64,000 nt of DNA from Haloactinomyces albus (GTDB lineage Bacteria > Actinomycetota > Actinomycetes > Mycobacteriales > Pseudonocardiaceae), in contig NZ_JAVDXW010000001.1 of assembly GCF_031458135.1 (NCBI RefSeq), positions 2,542,001 through 2,606,000 on the forward strand. Direction: 5' to 3'. Under the pieces are notes generated by a model. The model was not told where the DNA came from. It saw nothing but the letters and a program-made list of their open reading frames with translations, and searched no databases. Below are positions 52,347 through 61,857 of this stretch, in pieces. How positions within the stretch are numbered: the first letter of the stretch is position 1; every line of letters begins with the position of its first letter. Both the position numbers and the translations under genes were made by a program.

Positions 52347-53690
52347 TCAGCCGTCGCGGTTGTCGATGACCCGCTGTAGCTTGCCGACCGAGCGTTCCAG
52401 CGTGCCGGGGTCGACGATGGTGACCTCCGCCGTGACACCGACCGCTTCCTTGATCGCCCTGACCAGCATGTGAGGTGCCGACTCCCGTTGCTCGGGGGTG
52501 GTGACTTCGTCCGCCTCGATCCGCACGGTCAGATGGTCCATCCGATCGTGGCGTGAGACCACGAGCTGGAAGTGCGGCGAGAGCCCCTCGGCACGCAACA
52601 CCAGCTCCTCGATCTGGGTGGGAAAGACGTTGACGCCCCGCAGGATGAGCATGTCGTCGCTGCGACCGGTCACCTTCTGCATCCGACGCATCCCCGGGCG
52701 GGCCGTGCCGGGGAGGAGTTGTGTCAGGTCGCGGGTGCGGTACCGGATGATCGGCAGTGCTTCCTTGGTCAGCGAGGTGAACACCAACTCGCCCGATTCG
52801 CCGTCCGGCAGGGCCTCGCCGGTGACAGGGTCGATGACCTCCGGGTAGAAGTGATCCTCCCAGATGTGCGGGCCGTCCTTGGTCTCGACGCACTCGCTGG
52901 CGATACCGGGTCCCATCACCTCGGACAGGCCGTAGATGTCCACCGCATCGATGCCGACGGCCTGCTCGATCTCGGTGCGCATTTCGGCGGTCCACGGTTC
53001 GGCGCCGAAGATCCCGATGCGCAGTGAGGTCGAACGAGGGTCGATGCCCTGCCTGTGGAACTCGTCGATCAGCGTGAGCATGTAGGACGGGGTGATCATG
53101 ATGATCTCGGGCTCGAAGTCCCGGATGATCTGCACTTGGCGTGCGGTCATGCCGCCCGATGCGGGGATGACGGTGCAGCCCAGCCGTTCGGCACCGTAGT
53201 GCGCGCCCAGCCCACCGGTGAACAAGCCGTAGCCATAGGACACGTGGACCTTGTGGCCGGGACGGCCACCGGCGGCACGGATGGAGCGGGCCACCACATC
53301 GGCCCACACGTCGAGGTCGCCCTCGGTGTAGCCCACGACGGTGGGCAGGCCGGTCGTACCGCTGGAGGCGTGGATGCGCCGAACTTGTTCCTGCGGGACG
53401 GCGAACATGCCGAACGGGTAGTTATCCCGCAGGTCGTGCTTGGTGGTCAACGGGAACTTCCGCAGGTCCGACAGGCTGTGGCAGTCCCCGGGGTGCACCC
53501 CCGCCGCGTCGAACTTCTCCCGATAGAACGGGACGTTGTCATAGGCGTGCCGGAGTGTCCCCTGCAGACGCTCCAGTTGCAGGTCGGCGAGCGCGTCCTT
53601 GCCGAGCCGTTCCGTGCTGTCCCACTCGGTGGTTTCCGGCACGCCCGGGTGTGTGGGTGAACTGTGCGGCGCCGTCGTTGTCTCAGCCAT
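52347..53690 (-). CDS. paaK: Phenylacetate-CoA ligase PaaK
   Basis: 447 residues from the ATG at 53690. AMP-binding motif SSGTTGLPTVVGYT, then YGLFTGGLGAHYGAERLGCT, DIYGLSEVMGPGIASEC, GELVFTSLTKEALPIIRYRT and the C-terminal RGVNVFPTQIEELVL and SVGKLQRVIDNR. It activates phenylacetate with ATP and CoA, the first step of the pathway. Its start overlaps the paaI stop by 8 nt. Confidence 0.96.
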   Translation of the reverse strand: MAETTTAPHSSPTHPGVPETTEWDSTERLGKDALADLQLERLQGTLRHAYDNVPFYREKFDAAGVHPGDCHSLSDLRKFPLTTKHDLRDNYPFGMFAVPQEQVRRIHASSGTTGLPTVVGYTEGDLDVWADVVARSIRAAGGRPGHKVHVSYGYGLFTGGLGAHYGAERLGCTVIPASGGMTARQVQIIRDFEPEIIMITPSYMLTLIDEFHRQGIDPRSTSLRIGIFGAEPWTAEMRTEIEQAVGIDAVDIYGLSEVMGPGIASECVETKDGPHIWEDHFYPEVIDPVTGEALPDGESGELVFTSLTKEALPIIRYRTRDLTQLLPGTARPGMRRMQKVTGRSDDMLILRGVNVFPTQIEELVLRAEGLSPHFQLVVSRHDRMDHLTVRIEADEVTTPEQRESAPHMLVRAIKEAVGVTAEVTIVDPGTLERSVGKLQRVIDNRDG

Positions 53691-54123
53691 GGCTCGCTTT
53701 CCCTCCACTGTTGATGCTGCGGCTGTGTCCGCGGAACTCGGCGAGGACGGGACCCTGCGGGTCGTCGCGGTGAACGGTGATGTCGTAGATGCCGCTGCGT
53801 CCGAAGCGGGTCCGTTCCCGGGCGCGGGCATACAGGAGGTCGCCCTCGTAGCCCGGCGCGACGAACGTGATCTCGGCGCCGGAGGCGACCGTGACGGGAC
53901 CGTGGCTGTTGCACGCGCAGGCGAAGGTGGTGTCGGCCAGCAGGAACACGTAGCCCCCGTGGGCGATGGAGTGGCCGTTGACCATCTGCTCGGTGATGCG
54001 CATGCAGGCGAGTGCATTGCCGTCGGAGGCTTCGAGTAGTTCGATACCCAGGGCCTTCGAGGCATGATCGTCATCGAGCATCGCCGAGGTCGAACTCGCG
54101 ATGGTCGAGGAACCGGAGTTCAC
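53683..54123 (-). CDS. paaI: Phenylacetate-pathway thioesterase PaaI
   Basis: 146 residues from the GTG at 54123 (AGGAGG 11 nt upstream; a GTG at 54135 is an alternative). Hot-dog thioesterase with ALGIELLEASDGNALACMRI, the signature MVNGHSIAHGGYVFLLADTT, FACACNSHG and a catalytic Asp-containing loop. It hydrolyses stalled hydroxyphenylacetyl-CoA-type thioesters. It leads the minus-strand operon paaI-paaK-tetR. Confidence 0.93.
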   Translation of the reverse strand: MNSGSSTIASSTSAMLDDDHASKALGIELLEASDGNALACMRITEQMVNGHSIAHGGYVFLLADTTFACACNSHGPVTVASGAEITFVAPGYEGDLLYARARERTRFGRSGIYDITVHRDDPQGPVLAEFRGHSRSINSGGKASHG

Positions 54124-54264
54124 GGGCGTTGTCACCTCCTGGATTCGACGGTGGAACCCGGCCGGTGGAACCCGGTGGCTCCTCCCGACCGCATCTCGAT
54201 CGGTCCACCACCGACCGGAACAGGTCGAGCTGACGGAGGTCGAGCCGATGAAAGTCGAGCTGTT

Positions 54265-54286
54265 ACTGACCGACCAGTCGGTGATT
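54265..54286. promoter_or_regulatory. PaaR-like operator 1
   Basis: A 22-bp site beginning ACTGACCG, ending CGGTGATT, with a 6-nt centre. It matches the known C. glutamicum PaaR pattern (ACTNACCG-N6-CGGTNAGT) except for two positions. It lies 142 nt upstream of paaI. Confidence 0.6.
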
Positions 54287-54368
54287 GAGGAAGTGTCGAA
54301 CGCCACAGAGGCGATGTCAACCCGTCATTCGCGTGCGCACTTCCGTAGTGGTGACGGTGCGATTCGGT

Positions 54369-54418
54369 GATTGTGCCCGAGTCCTTCTTGCGGCACAATC
54401 GAACACCAACCGATCGGT
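54369..54418. promoter_or_regulatory. Inverted repeat and ACCGATCGGT palindrome before paaZ
   Basis: GATTGTGCC (54369-54377) and GGCACAATC (54392-54400) form a 9-bp inverted repeat. The palindrome ACCGATCGGT (54409-54418) follows, flanked by CAGT on the right, resembling a TetR half-site pair with tighter spacing. Together they occupy the likely paaZ promoter, 52 nt before the start. Nothing else is evident in 54124-54469. Confidence 0.5.
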
Positions 54419-54469
54419 CAGTAATTCATGCGGATGGCGGTCCGGCCGCTGCCGAGGAGGGAAGAGTCG

Positions 54470-56530
54470 ATGAGCGTGCTGCGCAATTACGTCAGCGGGC
54501 AGTGGCAGGAGCCCACCGAGGACGGCACACCCCTGCACGATGCGGTGACCGCCGAGGAGATCACCCGGGTCTCCTCGGCCGGTGTGGACTGGGCCGCCGT
54601 ACTGGACCACGGGCGGCGCGTGGGTGGTCCGGCGCTGCGGGAGCTGACCTTTCACCAGCGCGCGGCGCTGCTGAAATCGCTGGCCTCGTATCTGCGTGAG
54701 CATCGCGGTGAGCTCTACGAACTCTCGGCTCGGACGGGAGCGACGAAGGGCGACGCGAAGTTCGACGTCGATGGCGGTATCGGAGTGCTGTTCACCTACT
54801 CCAGCAAGGGACGCCGGGAGTTGCCGAACGACACCGTCCACGTCGATGGCGGCCCGGAGCCCCTCGGTAAGGGCGGCACGTTCCTCGGGCAACATATCGC
54901 CACTCCGCTGCGGGGGGTGGCGGTGCAGATCAATGCGTTCAACTTCCCCGTCTGGGGGCCGCTGGAAAAGCTCGCGCCTGCCTTTCTGGCCGGAGTGCCG
55001 AGCCTGATCAAATCGGCCAGCCAGACCGCCTACCTGACCCATCGGCTCGTCGAGCTCATCGTCGAGTCCGGAATCCTGCCCGAGGGCTCGGTGCAGCTCG
55101 TGTGCGGCAGCGCGGGTGATCTGCTGGACCACCTCACCGAGCAGGACCAGTTGTCGTTCACCGGTTCGGCCTCCACCGCGCAGCGCCTGCGGACGCATCC
55201 GAACGTGGTGGCCCGGTCGGTGCGGTTCAACGCCGAGGCCGACTCGCTGAACTGCTCGATTCTGGGGCCGGACGCCACGCCGGGCACCGCGGAGTTCGAC
55301 CTGTTCGTGGGGCAACTGGTCACCGAGATGACCGTCAAGGCCGGGCAGAAGTGCACCGCGATCCGGCGGGCGTTCGTGCCTGCCCCTCTCATGGACGACG
55401 TGATCGATGCGGCCACCGAGCGACTGTCGAAGATCAAGGTCGGCAACCCCTCGAACCCGAACGTCGGGATGGGGGCGCTGGCCAGCCTCGAACAACGGGA
55501 AGAGGTGCGCCGCTGTCTGAAGGCGTTGCTGGAGGCGGGGCGGCTCGTACACGGAGACACCCGCGAACGGTTGTCGGTGGTCGATGCCGATGCGGTCAAC
55601 GGTGCCTTCGTGCCGCCGTTCCTGCTGCGTTGTGATGACCCGGAGCAGCCGCAGCCGCACGAGGTGGAGGCGTTCGGCCCGGTGAGCACGATCATGCCCT
55701 ACGGGGACGGCCGTTCCGCGCAGGCGCAGCACGCCGCCGAGCTGGCCCAGCGTGGGCAGGGCAGCCTCGTCGGCTCGGTGGTCACCGCCGATGCCGACTT
55801 CGCCCGTGAAGTCGTCCTCGGCAGTGCTTCGCGGCACGGCCGGATGCTCGTGCTCAACCGGCACAACGCAGGCGAATCCACCGGTCACGGTTCACCACTG
55901 CCGCAGCTCGTACACGGTGGTCCGGGACGTGCCGGCGGTGGTGAGGAGCTGGGCGGCGTGCGCGGCATGCTGCAGCACATGCAGCGCACCGCCGTGCAGG
56001 GTGATCCGCAGACGCTGACGGCCATCACGGGCGAGTGGATGCCGGGCAGCAGCCGCACCATCACCGACGTGCACCCGTTCCGCAAGCACCTGGAGGATCT
56101 GCGCCTCGGTGACACCGTGGTGGCCGGCCCGCGCACGGTGACCCTCGACGACGTCGAGCACTTCGCGGAGTTCACCGGCGACACCTTCTACGCCCACACC
56201 GACGAGCAAGCGGCGGCGGCCAATCCCTTTTTCGAGGGGCGGGTGGCGCACGGTTACCTGGTGGTCTCGCTGGCGGCGGGCCTGTTCGTCTCGCCCGAGC
56301 CCGGACCGGTGCTGGCCAACTACGGGCTGGAGAACCTGCGGTTCGTCACGCCCACCTACCCGGGAGACGAGATCACGGTGACGCTGACCGCCAAGCGGAT
56401 CACCCCGCGCCAGGACGCTGACCACGGCGAGGTCCGCTGGGACGCCGACGTCACCAACCAGGACGGTGACTCCGTCGCCAAGTACGACGTGCTGACTCTC
56501 GTCGCCAAGAAGGCGACCTCCGATGCGTGA
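54470..56530 (+). CDS. paaZ: PaaZ, oxepin-CoA hydrolase / semialdehyde dehydrogenase
   Basis: 686 residues from the ATG at 54470 (GAGGAGG upstream). The N-terminal aldehyde dehydrogenase domain has general base E256 (RFNAEADSLN) and nucleophile C295 (AGQKCTAIRR), the same numbers as in E. coli PaaZ. The C-terminal MaoC-like hydratase has D571 and H576 in GDTFYAHTD. It opens the oxepin-CoA ring and oxidises the resulting aldehyde. It is first on the plus strand; paaA follows after a separate operator-bearing gap. Confidence 0.96.
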   Translation: MSVLRNYVSGQWQEPTEDGTPLHDAVTAEEITRVSSAGVDWAAVLDHGRRVGGPALRELTFHQRAALLKSLASYLREHRGELYELSARTGATKGDAKFDVDGGIGVLFTYSSKGRRELPNDTVHVDGGPEPLGKGGTFLGQHIATPLRGVAVQINAFNFPVWGPLEKLAPAFLAGVPSLIKSASQTAYLTHRLVELIVESGILPEGSVQLVCGSAGDLLDHLTEQDQLSFTGSASTAQRLRTHPNVVARSVRFNAEADSLNCSILGPDATPGTAEFDLFVGQLVTEMTVKAGQKCTAIRRAFVPAPLMDDVIDAATERLSKIKVGNPSNPNVGMGALASLEQREEVRRCLKALLEAGRLVHGDTRERLSVVDADAVNGAFVPPFLLRCDDPEQPQPHEVEAFGPVSTIMPYGDGRSAQAQHAAELAQRGQGSLVGSVVTADADFAREVVLGSASRHGRMLVLNRHNAGESTGHGSPLPQLVHGGPGRAGGGEELGGVRGMLQHMQRTAVQGDPQTLTAITGEWMPGSSRTITDVHPFRKHLEDLRLGDTVVAGPRTVTLDDVEHFAEFTGDTFYAHTDEQAAAANPFFEGRVAHGYLVVSLAAGLFVSPEPGPVLANYGLENLRFVTPTYPGDEITVTLTAKRITPRQDADHGEVRWDADVTNQDGDSVAKYDVLTLVAKKATSDA

Positions 56531-56617
56531 ACCGGTGAACGCGTCGTTCCGGCGGTCGGAGTGCCAAAGCGACGCGTTCACCAAGGGGTTGCGCGGGCGG
56601 GCAGGACGAACGACAAT

Positions 56618-56643
56618 GAATACTGACCGAATGGTCGGTATTC
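56618..56643. promoter_or_regulatory. PaaR-like operator before paaA
   Basis: A 26-bp palindrome with GAATAC and GTATTC ends and inner TGACCG / TGGTCG arms (56618-56643). The 22-bp core from 56622 starts ACTGACCG and has CGGT after six bases, like operator 1. It ends 30 nt before the paaA start, so paaABCDE may have its own regulated promoter. Confidence 0.65.
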
Positions 56644-56673
56644 GTAAAACGACCATGAGGAGAGGTGACCGGC

Positions 56674-57675
56674 GTGACTACCAGTGAAGCGACGGCATCC
56701 GAAGCAACGGCCCCCGATGCGGGCACGCCCGACGTGGAGCAGTTGCAGCGGCACTTCGATGCCACGATCGAGCGGGACCAGCGCATCGAGCCGCGGGACT
56801 GGATGCCCGAGGGCTACCGCAAGACCCTGGTGCGCCAGATCGCCCAGCACGCGCATTCGGAGATCATCGGGATGCAGCCCGAGGGCAACTGGCTCACGCG
56901 GGCACCGAGCCTGCGCCGCAAGGCGATCCTGCTGGCCAAGGTGCAGGACGAAGCCGGGCACGGCCTGTACCTGTACTCGGCGACCGAGACCCTCGGTGCC
57001 GATCGGGCGGATCTGACCGGCAAGCTCATCAGCAGTCGCCAGAAGTACTCGTCGATTTTCAACTACCCGACATTGAACTTCGCCGACATCGGAGTGATCG
57101 GCTGGTTGGTCGACGGGGCGGCGATCGTCAATCAGGTGCCGCTGTGCCGGAGCTCCTACGGCCCGTATGCGCGGGCGATGATCCGCATCTGCAAGGAGGA
57201 GTCGTTCCACCAGCGGCAGGGTTACGAGCTGCTGATGACGATGATGCGCGGCACCGATGAGCAGCAGCGGATGGTGCAGGACGCCACCGATCGGTGGTGG
57301 TGGCCCTCGCTGATGATGTTCGGTCCGCCCGACGGCGACTCGCCGAACACCCAGCAGTCGATGGCGTGGGGGATCAAGCGCCACACCAACGACGAACTGC
57401 GGCAGAAATTCATCGACATGACCGTGCCACAGGCCGACGCACTCGGCGTGAGCCTGCCGGATGCCGGCCTGGCCTGGAACGACGAGCGTGGGCACTACGA
57501 CTTCTCCGAGCCGGACTGGACGGAGTTCAAGCGGGTTCTGGCCGGAAGTGGCCCCTGCAACGCCCAACGCCTCGAACGGCGCAGGGCCGCACACGAGGAC
57601 GGGCAGTGGGTGCGCGACGCCGCGGCGGCCCACGCGGCCAAGCAGGCCGAACGGCAGACGGGAGCAGCGGCATGA
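56674..57675 (+). CDS. paaA: PaaA, phenylacetyl-CoA epoxidase catalytic subunit
   Basis: 333 residues from the GTG at 56674 (AGGAGAGG 8 nt upstream; a GTG at 56665 sits too close to it). Carboxylate-bridged di-iron motifs are in [20 protein letters not shown] and [18 protein letters not shown] (ExxH pairs). Other marks are [20 protein letters not shown] and [15 protein letters not shown]. With PaaC and PaaB it epoxidises the ring of phenylacetyl-CoA. Its stop overlaps paaB. Confidence 0.96.
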   Translation: MTTSEATASEATAPDAGTPDVEQLQRHFDATIERDQRIEPRDWMPEGYRKTLVRQIAQHAHSEIIGMQPEGNWLTRAPSLRRKAILLAKVQDEAGHGLYLYSATETLGADRADLTGKLISSRQKYSSIFNYPTLNFADIGVIGWLVDGAAIVNQVPLCRSSYGPYARAMIRICKEESFHQRQGYELLMTMMRGTDEQQRMVQDATDRWWWPSLMMFGPPDGDSPNTQQSMAWGIKRHTNDELRQKFIDMTVPQADALGVSLPDAGLAWNDERGHYDFSEPDWTEFKRVLAGSGPCNAQRLERRRAAHEDGQWVRDAAAAHAAKQAERQTGAAA

Positions 57676-58028
57676 ACGAGCCCATGAACAAGCCTCGGCC
57701 CACCGAGGCCACCGGCGGCGAGCAGTCGCCCGGTTCGGAGACCCCGCGCTCGTCGTGGCCGCTGTTCGAGGTGTTCGTGCGCGGCAAGCGCGGCCTCAAT
57801 CACGTGCACGTCGGTTCACTGCACGCGGCCGACGAGGAGATGGCCCTGCACAACGCGCGCAATCTCTACACCCGTCGTAACGAAGGCGTGAGCATCTGGG
57901 TGGTGCGTGCCGAGGACATCACCGCCTCCAGCCCGGATGAGAAGGACCCGTTCTTCGAACCGAGCGCGGACAAGGTGTACCGCCATCCGACCTTTTACGC
58001 CATCCCCGACAACGTTCCACACATGTGA
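57672..58028 (+). CDS. paaB: PaaB, epoxidase complex subunit
   Basis: 118 residues. The core [55 protein letters not shown] and [18 protein letters not shown] is the full family signature. The ATG overlaps the paaA stop. It has a longer disordered N-terminus than the E. coli protein. Confidence 0.96.
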   Translation: MNEPMNKPRPTEATGGEQSPGSETPRSSWPLFEVFVRGKRGLNHVHVGSLHAADEEMALHNARNLYTRRNEGVSIWVVRAEDITASSPDEKDPFFEPSADKVYRHPTFYAIPDNVPHM

Positions 58029-58035
58029 GGTGGCC

Positions 58036-58926
58036 ATGTCGTTCGACAATGCTTATGAGGCACTGGTCGCCGAGGACGTCGATGCGGACACCCGCTGGGC
58101 GTTCGGTACCGGATTCGACGATCCGCTGGCCGGGGTGGACACGACGGTGCCCGGTGGTGTGAACGGGGACGACCTCGCCGCCTACTGCCTGATGCTCGGC
58201 GACGACGCGCTGATCGCCTCGCACCGGCTGACCGAGTGGTGCACCCGCGCGCACGAACTCGAAGACGAGGTCGCCCTGGCCAACATCGCCCTGGACCTGC
58301 TCGGGCAGGCACGGTTGCTGCTGGCGCGTGCGGGGCAAGCCGACGGTACCGACCGCGGTGAGGACGCCCTGGCTTACTTCCGGGACGAGAACGAGTTCCA
58401 CAACGTGCGGCTGGTCGAGCTGCCCGGCGGGGATTTCGGGCAGACCATCGCCGGGCTGCTCGTGTTCTCCGTATGGCGGTTGGCCGAGTTCACCCGCCTG
58501 ACCCGCTCGCGGGACCCGGTGCTGGCGGCGATCGCGGGCAAGGGCGTCAAGGAACTGACCTACCACCGCGACTACGCCGCGCGGTGGGCCGTGCGGCTCG
58601 GCGACGGCACCGAGTACTCGGCCGAACGTATGCGGCAGGGACTCGACGCCGTGTGGCCCTTGGTCGCCGAGCTGTTCACCGGCCACGACGTGCAGCACCG
58701 CATGGCGCACGCGGGCGTCGGTGTCGACCCGGCCGAGTTGCGCGACGAGTTCGACGGTGTTCTCGACCAGGTCCTCGAAGCCGCCGAACTGCGGCGTCCG
58801 GAAGTCGCGGCGATGGGCAGCGTCGCCGGACGCGCCGGTCGCGATGGGGTGCACACCGAGCACCTCGGATACCTGCTGGCCGAGATGCAGAGCCTGGCCC
58901 GTGCGCACCCGGAGGCAACATGGTGA
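58036..58926 (+). CDS. paaC: PaaC, epoxidase structural subunit
   Basis: 296 residues from the ATG at 58036 (GAGG 6 nt upstream). Ferritin-like four-helix protein: LAAYCLMLGDDALIASHRLT, ALANIALDLLGQARLLLARA, YFRDENEFHNVRLVELPGGD and GVKELTYHRDYAARWAVRLG. It supports PaaA but normally lacks a working di-iron centre. It overlaps paaD by 7 nt. Confidence 0.95.
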   Translation: MSFDNAYEALVAEDVDADTRWAFGTGFDDPLAGVDTTVPGGVNGDDLAAYCLMLGDDALIASHRLTEWCTRAHELEDEVALANIALDLLGQARLLLARAGQADGTDRGEDALAYFRDENEFHNVRLVELPGGDFGQTIAGLLVFSVWRLAEFTRLTRSRDPVLAAIAGKGVKELTYHRDYAARWAVRLGDGTEYSAERMRQGLDAVWPLVAELFTGHDVQHRMAHAGVGVDPAELRDEFDGVLDQVLEAAELRRPEVAAMGSVAGRAGRDGVHTEHLGYLLAEMQSLARAHPEATW

Positions 58927-59456
58927 CCGCCGTGCATACCGAACCGAGCCATGCCGACCCGGCAGCCGGTGCCAGAGCCGTCGCCGAGACGGTGACCGAT
59001 CCGGAACTGCCGATGCTCACCCTGGCCGATCTCGGCGTCCTGCGTGCGGTCGAGGCGAGCGGATCGGGTGGGGTGATCGTGACCATCACGCCCACCTACT
59101 CGGGCTGTCCCGCACTGGCCGAGATGCGCTCCGACCTGCATCGCCGTCTCGTCGGCGCCGGATACACCGAGGTCGAGGTGCGCATCGTGCTGGATCCGCC
59201 GTGGACCACCGACTGGATCAGCGAAGCCGGTCGGCGCAAACTCGCCGAGCACGGCATCGCACCACCCGGCACGGCACCGGTTTCCGGCCGCGGACCGGTT
59301 CCGCTGACGTTGGGGCCGCCGCGCAGGCACGCGCGTTGCCCGCGTTGTGACTCGTCCGACACCGAGGAGCTCTCCGAGTTCAGCGCGACCGCGTGCAAGG
59401 CGCTGCGCCGTTGTCGCACGTGCTTCGAGCCCTTCGAGCACATGAAGGAGATCTGA
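58920..59456 (+). CDS. paaD: PaaD, iron-sulfur/metal assembly protein (SufT-like)
   Basis: 178 residues from the ATG at 58920 (GGAGG 5 nt upstream). The MIP18-type domain has TDPELPMLTLADLGVL and VTITPTYSGCPALAEMRSDL. The C-terminal zinc-ribbon has CPRCDSSDTEELSEF and CRTCFEPFEHMKEI. It is needed for maturation of the epoxidase system. paaE starts 2 nt after the stop. Confidence 0.95.
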   Translation: MVTAVHTEPSHADPAAGARAVAETVTDPELPMLTLADLGVLRAVEASGSGGVIVTITPTYSGCPALAEMRSDLHRRLVGAGYTEVEVRIVLDPPWTTDWISEAGRRKLAEHGIAPPGTAPVSGRGPVPLTLGPPRRHARCPRCDSSDTEELSEFSATACKALRRCRTCFEPFEHMKEI

Positions 59457-59457
59457 C

Positions 59458-60555
59458 GTGACTACGTCTACAGTGGACACGCCTGTGAAGTCGGCCGGAC
59501 GAGCGGGTTTCCATACACTGCGTGTCGCCGACGTTCAGCGGCTGTGCGACGACGCCGTTGCCGTCACACTCGACGTGCCCGAGGCTCTGGCAGGCGAGTT
59601 CGACTTCCGGCCCGGGCAGTCGCTGACGCTGCGCCGCACCGAGGCCCATGGGGAGGAACGGCGTTCCTACTCGATCTGTGCGACACGCGGGGACAAACCG
59701 CGCATCGGTGTGCGGTTGGTACCGCAGGGGCTCTTCTCCACATGGTTGACCGAGGGTGTCCGGCCCGGCGACGAGTTGGAAGCCATGCCTCCGGCGGGGC
59801 GCTTCACCCCCGACCTCACGCGCTCCGACCGGCACGTGCTGATCGCAGCGGGCTCCGGCATCACTCCCGTGCTGTCCATCGCGGCGTCCCTGTTGCAGGA
59901 CACCGAGTCGCAGGTCACGGTGATCTACGGCAACCGGCGCAGCGACACCGTGATGTTCGCCGACGAGCTGGCCGACCTGAAGGACCGCTACCCGCAGCGG
60001 CTGGAGCTGGTGCACGTGCTCTCCCGCGAGCCCCGCGAGTCCGAGCTGGTATCGGGACGCCTCGACGCCGACAAGCTCCGTGATCTGCTGGGCACGCTCG
60101 TCCCGTTCGACGGCGACGAACAGTGGTGGCTGTGCGGGCCGTACGGGATGGTCACCGGCGCGCAGGAGGTCCTCGACGAGCTCGGGGCCGCCGAGACGAA
60201 CGTCCACCGTGAACTGTTCTACGTGGATGACTTGCCGCCCGATCCGGTGCGGCACGAGGAGCCCGGCTTCGACGGTCCCGCCAGCCAGGTCACCGTGACC
60301 CTCGACGGCCGCTCGACGCCGCTGTCGCTACCGCGCGACACTCCGGTCCTCGATGCCGCGCAGAAGACTCGTTCGGATCTGCCGTTTGCCTGCAAGGGCG
60401 GGGTGTGCGGCACCTGCCGTGCCAGGGTGACCGAGGGCGAGGTGCGTATGCGGCGCAACTTCGCGCTGGAGCAGTCCGAGCTCGACGACGGATTCGTACT
60501 CACCTGTCAGTCGTTGCCGGTTTCCGATCACGTCACCGTCGACTACGACGCCTGA
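59458..60555 (+). CDS. paaE: PaaE, epoxidase NADPH-ferredoxin reductase subunit
   Basis: 365 residues from a GTG. FAD-binding ERRSYSICATRGDKPRIGVR, NAD-binding LIAAGSGITPVLSIAASLLQ and WLCGPYGMV, and a C-terminal plant-type 2Fe-2S domain with cysteines in FACKGGVCGTCRARVTEG and VLTCQ. It passes electrons from NADPH to PaaAC. It is the last gene of the paa plus-strand unit. Confidence 0.96.
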   Translation: MTTSTVDTPVKSAGRAGFHTLRVADVQRLCDDAVAVTLDVPEALAGEFDFRPGQSLTLRRTEAHGEERRSYSICATRGDKPRIGVRLVPQGLFSTWLTEGVRPGDELEAMPPAGRFTPDLTRSDRHVLIAAGSGITPVLSIAASLLQDTESQVTVIYGNRRSDTVMFADELADLKDRYPQRLELVHVLSREPRESELVSGRLDADKLRDLLGTLVPFDGDEQWWLCGPYGMVTGAQEVLDELGAAETNVHRELFYVDDLPPDPVRHEEPGFDGPASQVTVTLDGRSTPLSLPRDTPVLDAAQKTRSDLPFACKGGVCGTCRARVTEGEVRMRRNFALEQSELDDGFVLTCQSLPVSDHVTVDYDA

Positions 60556-60589
60556 GGACAGGCGAACCCGAATCCCCACGGGGTTATGT

Positions 60590-60635
60590 GCAGTTTCGCG
60601 CGAAATCACGAAAATGTGGTTTCGCGCGAAACTGC
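60590..60635. terminator. 20-bp hairpin at the end of the paa operon
   Basis: 60590-60609 (GCAGTTTCGCGCGAAATCAC) pairs with 60616-60635 over 20 positions with one G-U pair and a 6-nt GAAAAT loop. It lies 35 nt after paaE, before a convergent gene. Each arm also contains the self-palindrome TTTCGCGCGAAA. Confidence 0.8.
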
Positions 60636-60724
60636 ATCACAAACACGCGCAGTCATCCACAGGGGAGCAGAGTGCTCCACAAGGTCGTGGCTGTGGGATT
60701 TTCCTCGTCAGCACCGGCTCATGG

Positions 60725-61687
60725 TTACTCTTCTTCCATCTCCGCGGCGAGCTCTTCCTCGTCCGCCTCGCCCTCTTCGCCTTCGAGCATCTCGCCGAGG
60801 ACCATGCCGCCCACGGCTCCTGCGGCCAGTCCACCGGCACCGGCGGCGAGCATGCCGCCCATACCGGGACCGGAATGTTCCTCATGCCCGTGCATCCCGT
60901 GGTGTCCGTGGACCGTGCGGCCTCCGCCGTGTTCGACCACGGCCTCCAGCCACCGGGTGATCTCGGCGCCCCAGTCGGTGGTCAACGCCTCCTCGTGACT
61001 GCGGTGGATCCGGCCGATCGCGTCACCACCCGGGGTGAACAGGCCACCGCGCTTGTCGGCCTCCAGCACCACGTCGAGCCCCTCCGGCCACGCCACGAAG
61101 GTCAGCTCGATCTCGCCGACCCGATCCGCGAACTGCGGCGGCGGAGAGAACGCGATCTCCTGGTAGAACGGAAACTCCTGGTGCACACCGCGGATGTGAC
61201 CGTGCTCGATGTCGGCGTTTTTGATGTGGGATCCCATGGCCAGCAGCGCATCGATCACCGGCTGCTGCGAGGCCAGCGGCTCGATTCGGATCGGATCCAT
61301 GTCACTGGTGTCCACGGCCTTGGCCACCGCGACCTGCGTGCTCACCCCGAGCCGCATTCCCCGCAGCGGCTGGCCGTGCACTGTCGTGATCGGTGTCTCC
61401 CACGGCAGTGGGATGGTGAACGGAATGGTCCGGTGCTCCTCGGCCTCCAGCCGGAAGTCCTCGGCCACCACGAGCTGCTGGAACTCCATCCCCCGCTTCT
61501 CCTCGTCACCGGTCTCGACCTCCGCGGCCAGACTCAGCACGATCTTCTGGATGTCCGCCGCACCGCTCGCGCCGCCCACGCGCACCTCGCCCGTGAGATG
61601 CCCGCCCGGACCGGACGCTTCATCGCTGACGATCGTGTCCACGGAGGGGCCACCGATCCCCACGGCCTGCAACATTCTCTTGAACAC
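60725..61687 (-). CDS. Spo0M-family (arrestin-fold) protein
   Basis: 320 residues from the GTG at 61687 (GGAGG 8 nt upstream), beginning VFKRMLQAVGIGGPSVDTIV, the usual Spo0M opening. The arrestin-like fold has IPFTIPLPWETPITTVHGQP and SHIKNADIEHGHIRGVHQEF. The C-terminal 60 residues are His-rich, then Gly/Ala-rich, then very acidic (EGEEGEADEEELAAEMEEE). Family members affect sporulation and cytokinesis; the role here is unproven. Confidence 0.88.
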   Translation of the reverse strand: MFKRMLQAVGIGGPSVDTIVSDEASGPGGHLTGEVRVGGASGAADIQKIVLSLAAEVETGDEEKRGMEFQQLVVAEDFRLEAEEHRTIPFTIPLPWETPITTVHGQPLRGMRLGVSTQVAVAKAVDTSDMDPIRIEPLASQQPVIDALLAMGSHIKNADIEHGHIRGVHQEFPFYQEIAFSPPPQFADRVGEIELTFVAWPEGLDVVLEADKRGGLFTPGGDAIGRIHRSHEEALTTDWGAEITRWLEAVVEHGGGRTVHGHHGMHGHEEHSGPGMGGMLAAGAGGLAAGAVGGMVLGEMLEGEEGEADEEELAAEMEEE

Positions 61688-61857
61688 CAGGAGTTCCTCC
61701 CTACGGCAAGCGCTGGCACCGCGGGTTTTCGGATACGAAGCCCGCGCCGCGTCAACGGACACCGCAAGCACGTCGGTTCCTCGGTGAGACCCGCCGCCGG
61801 TGATCGTTATCTCTTCGCAAGGCGGGCTTACGCAGCCGCACGGGCCACACCTCGAAT

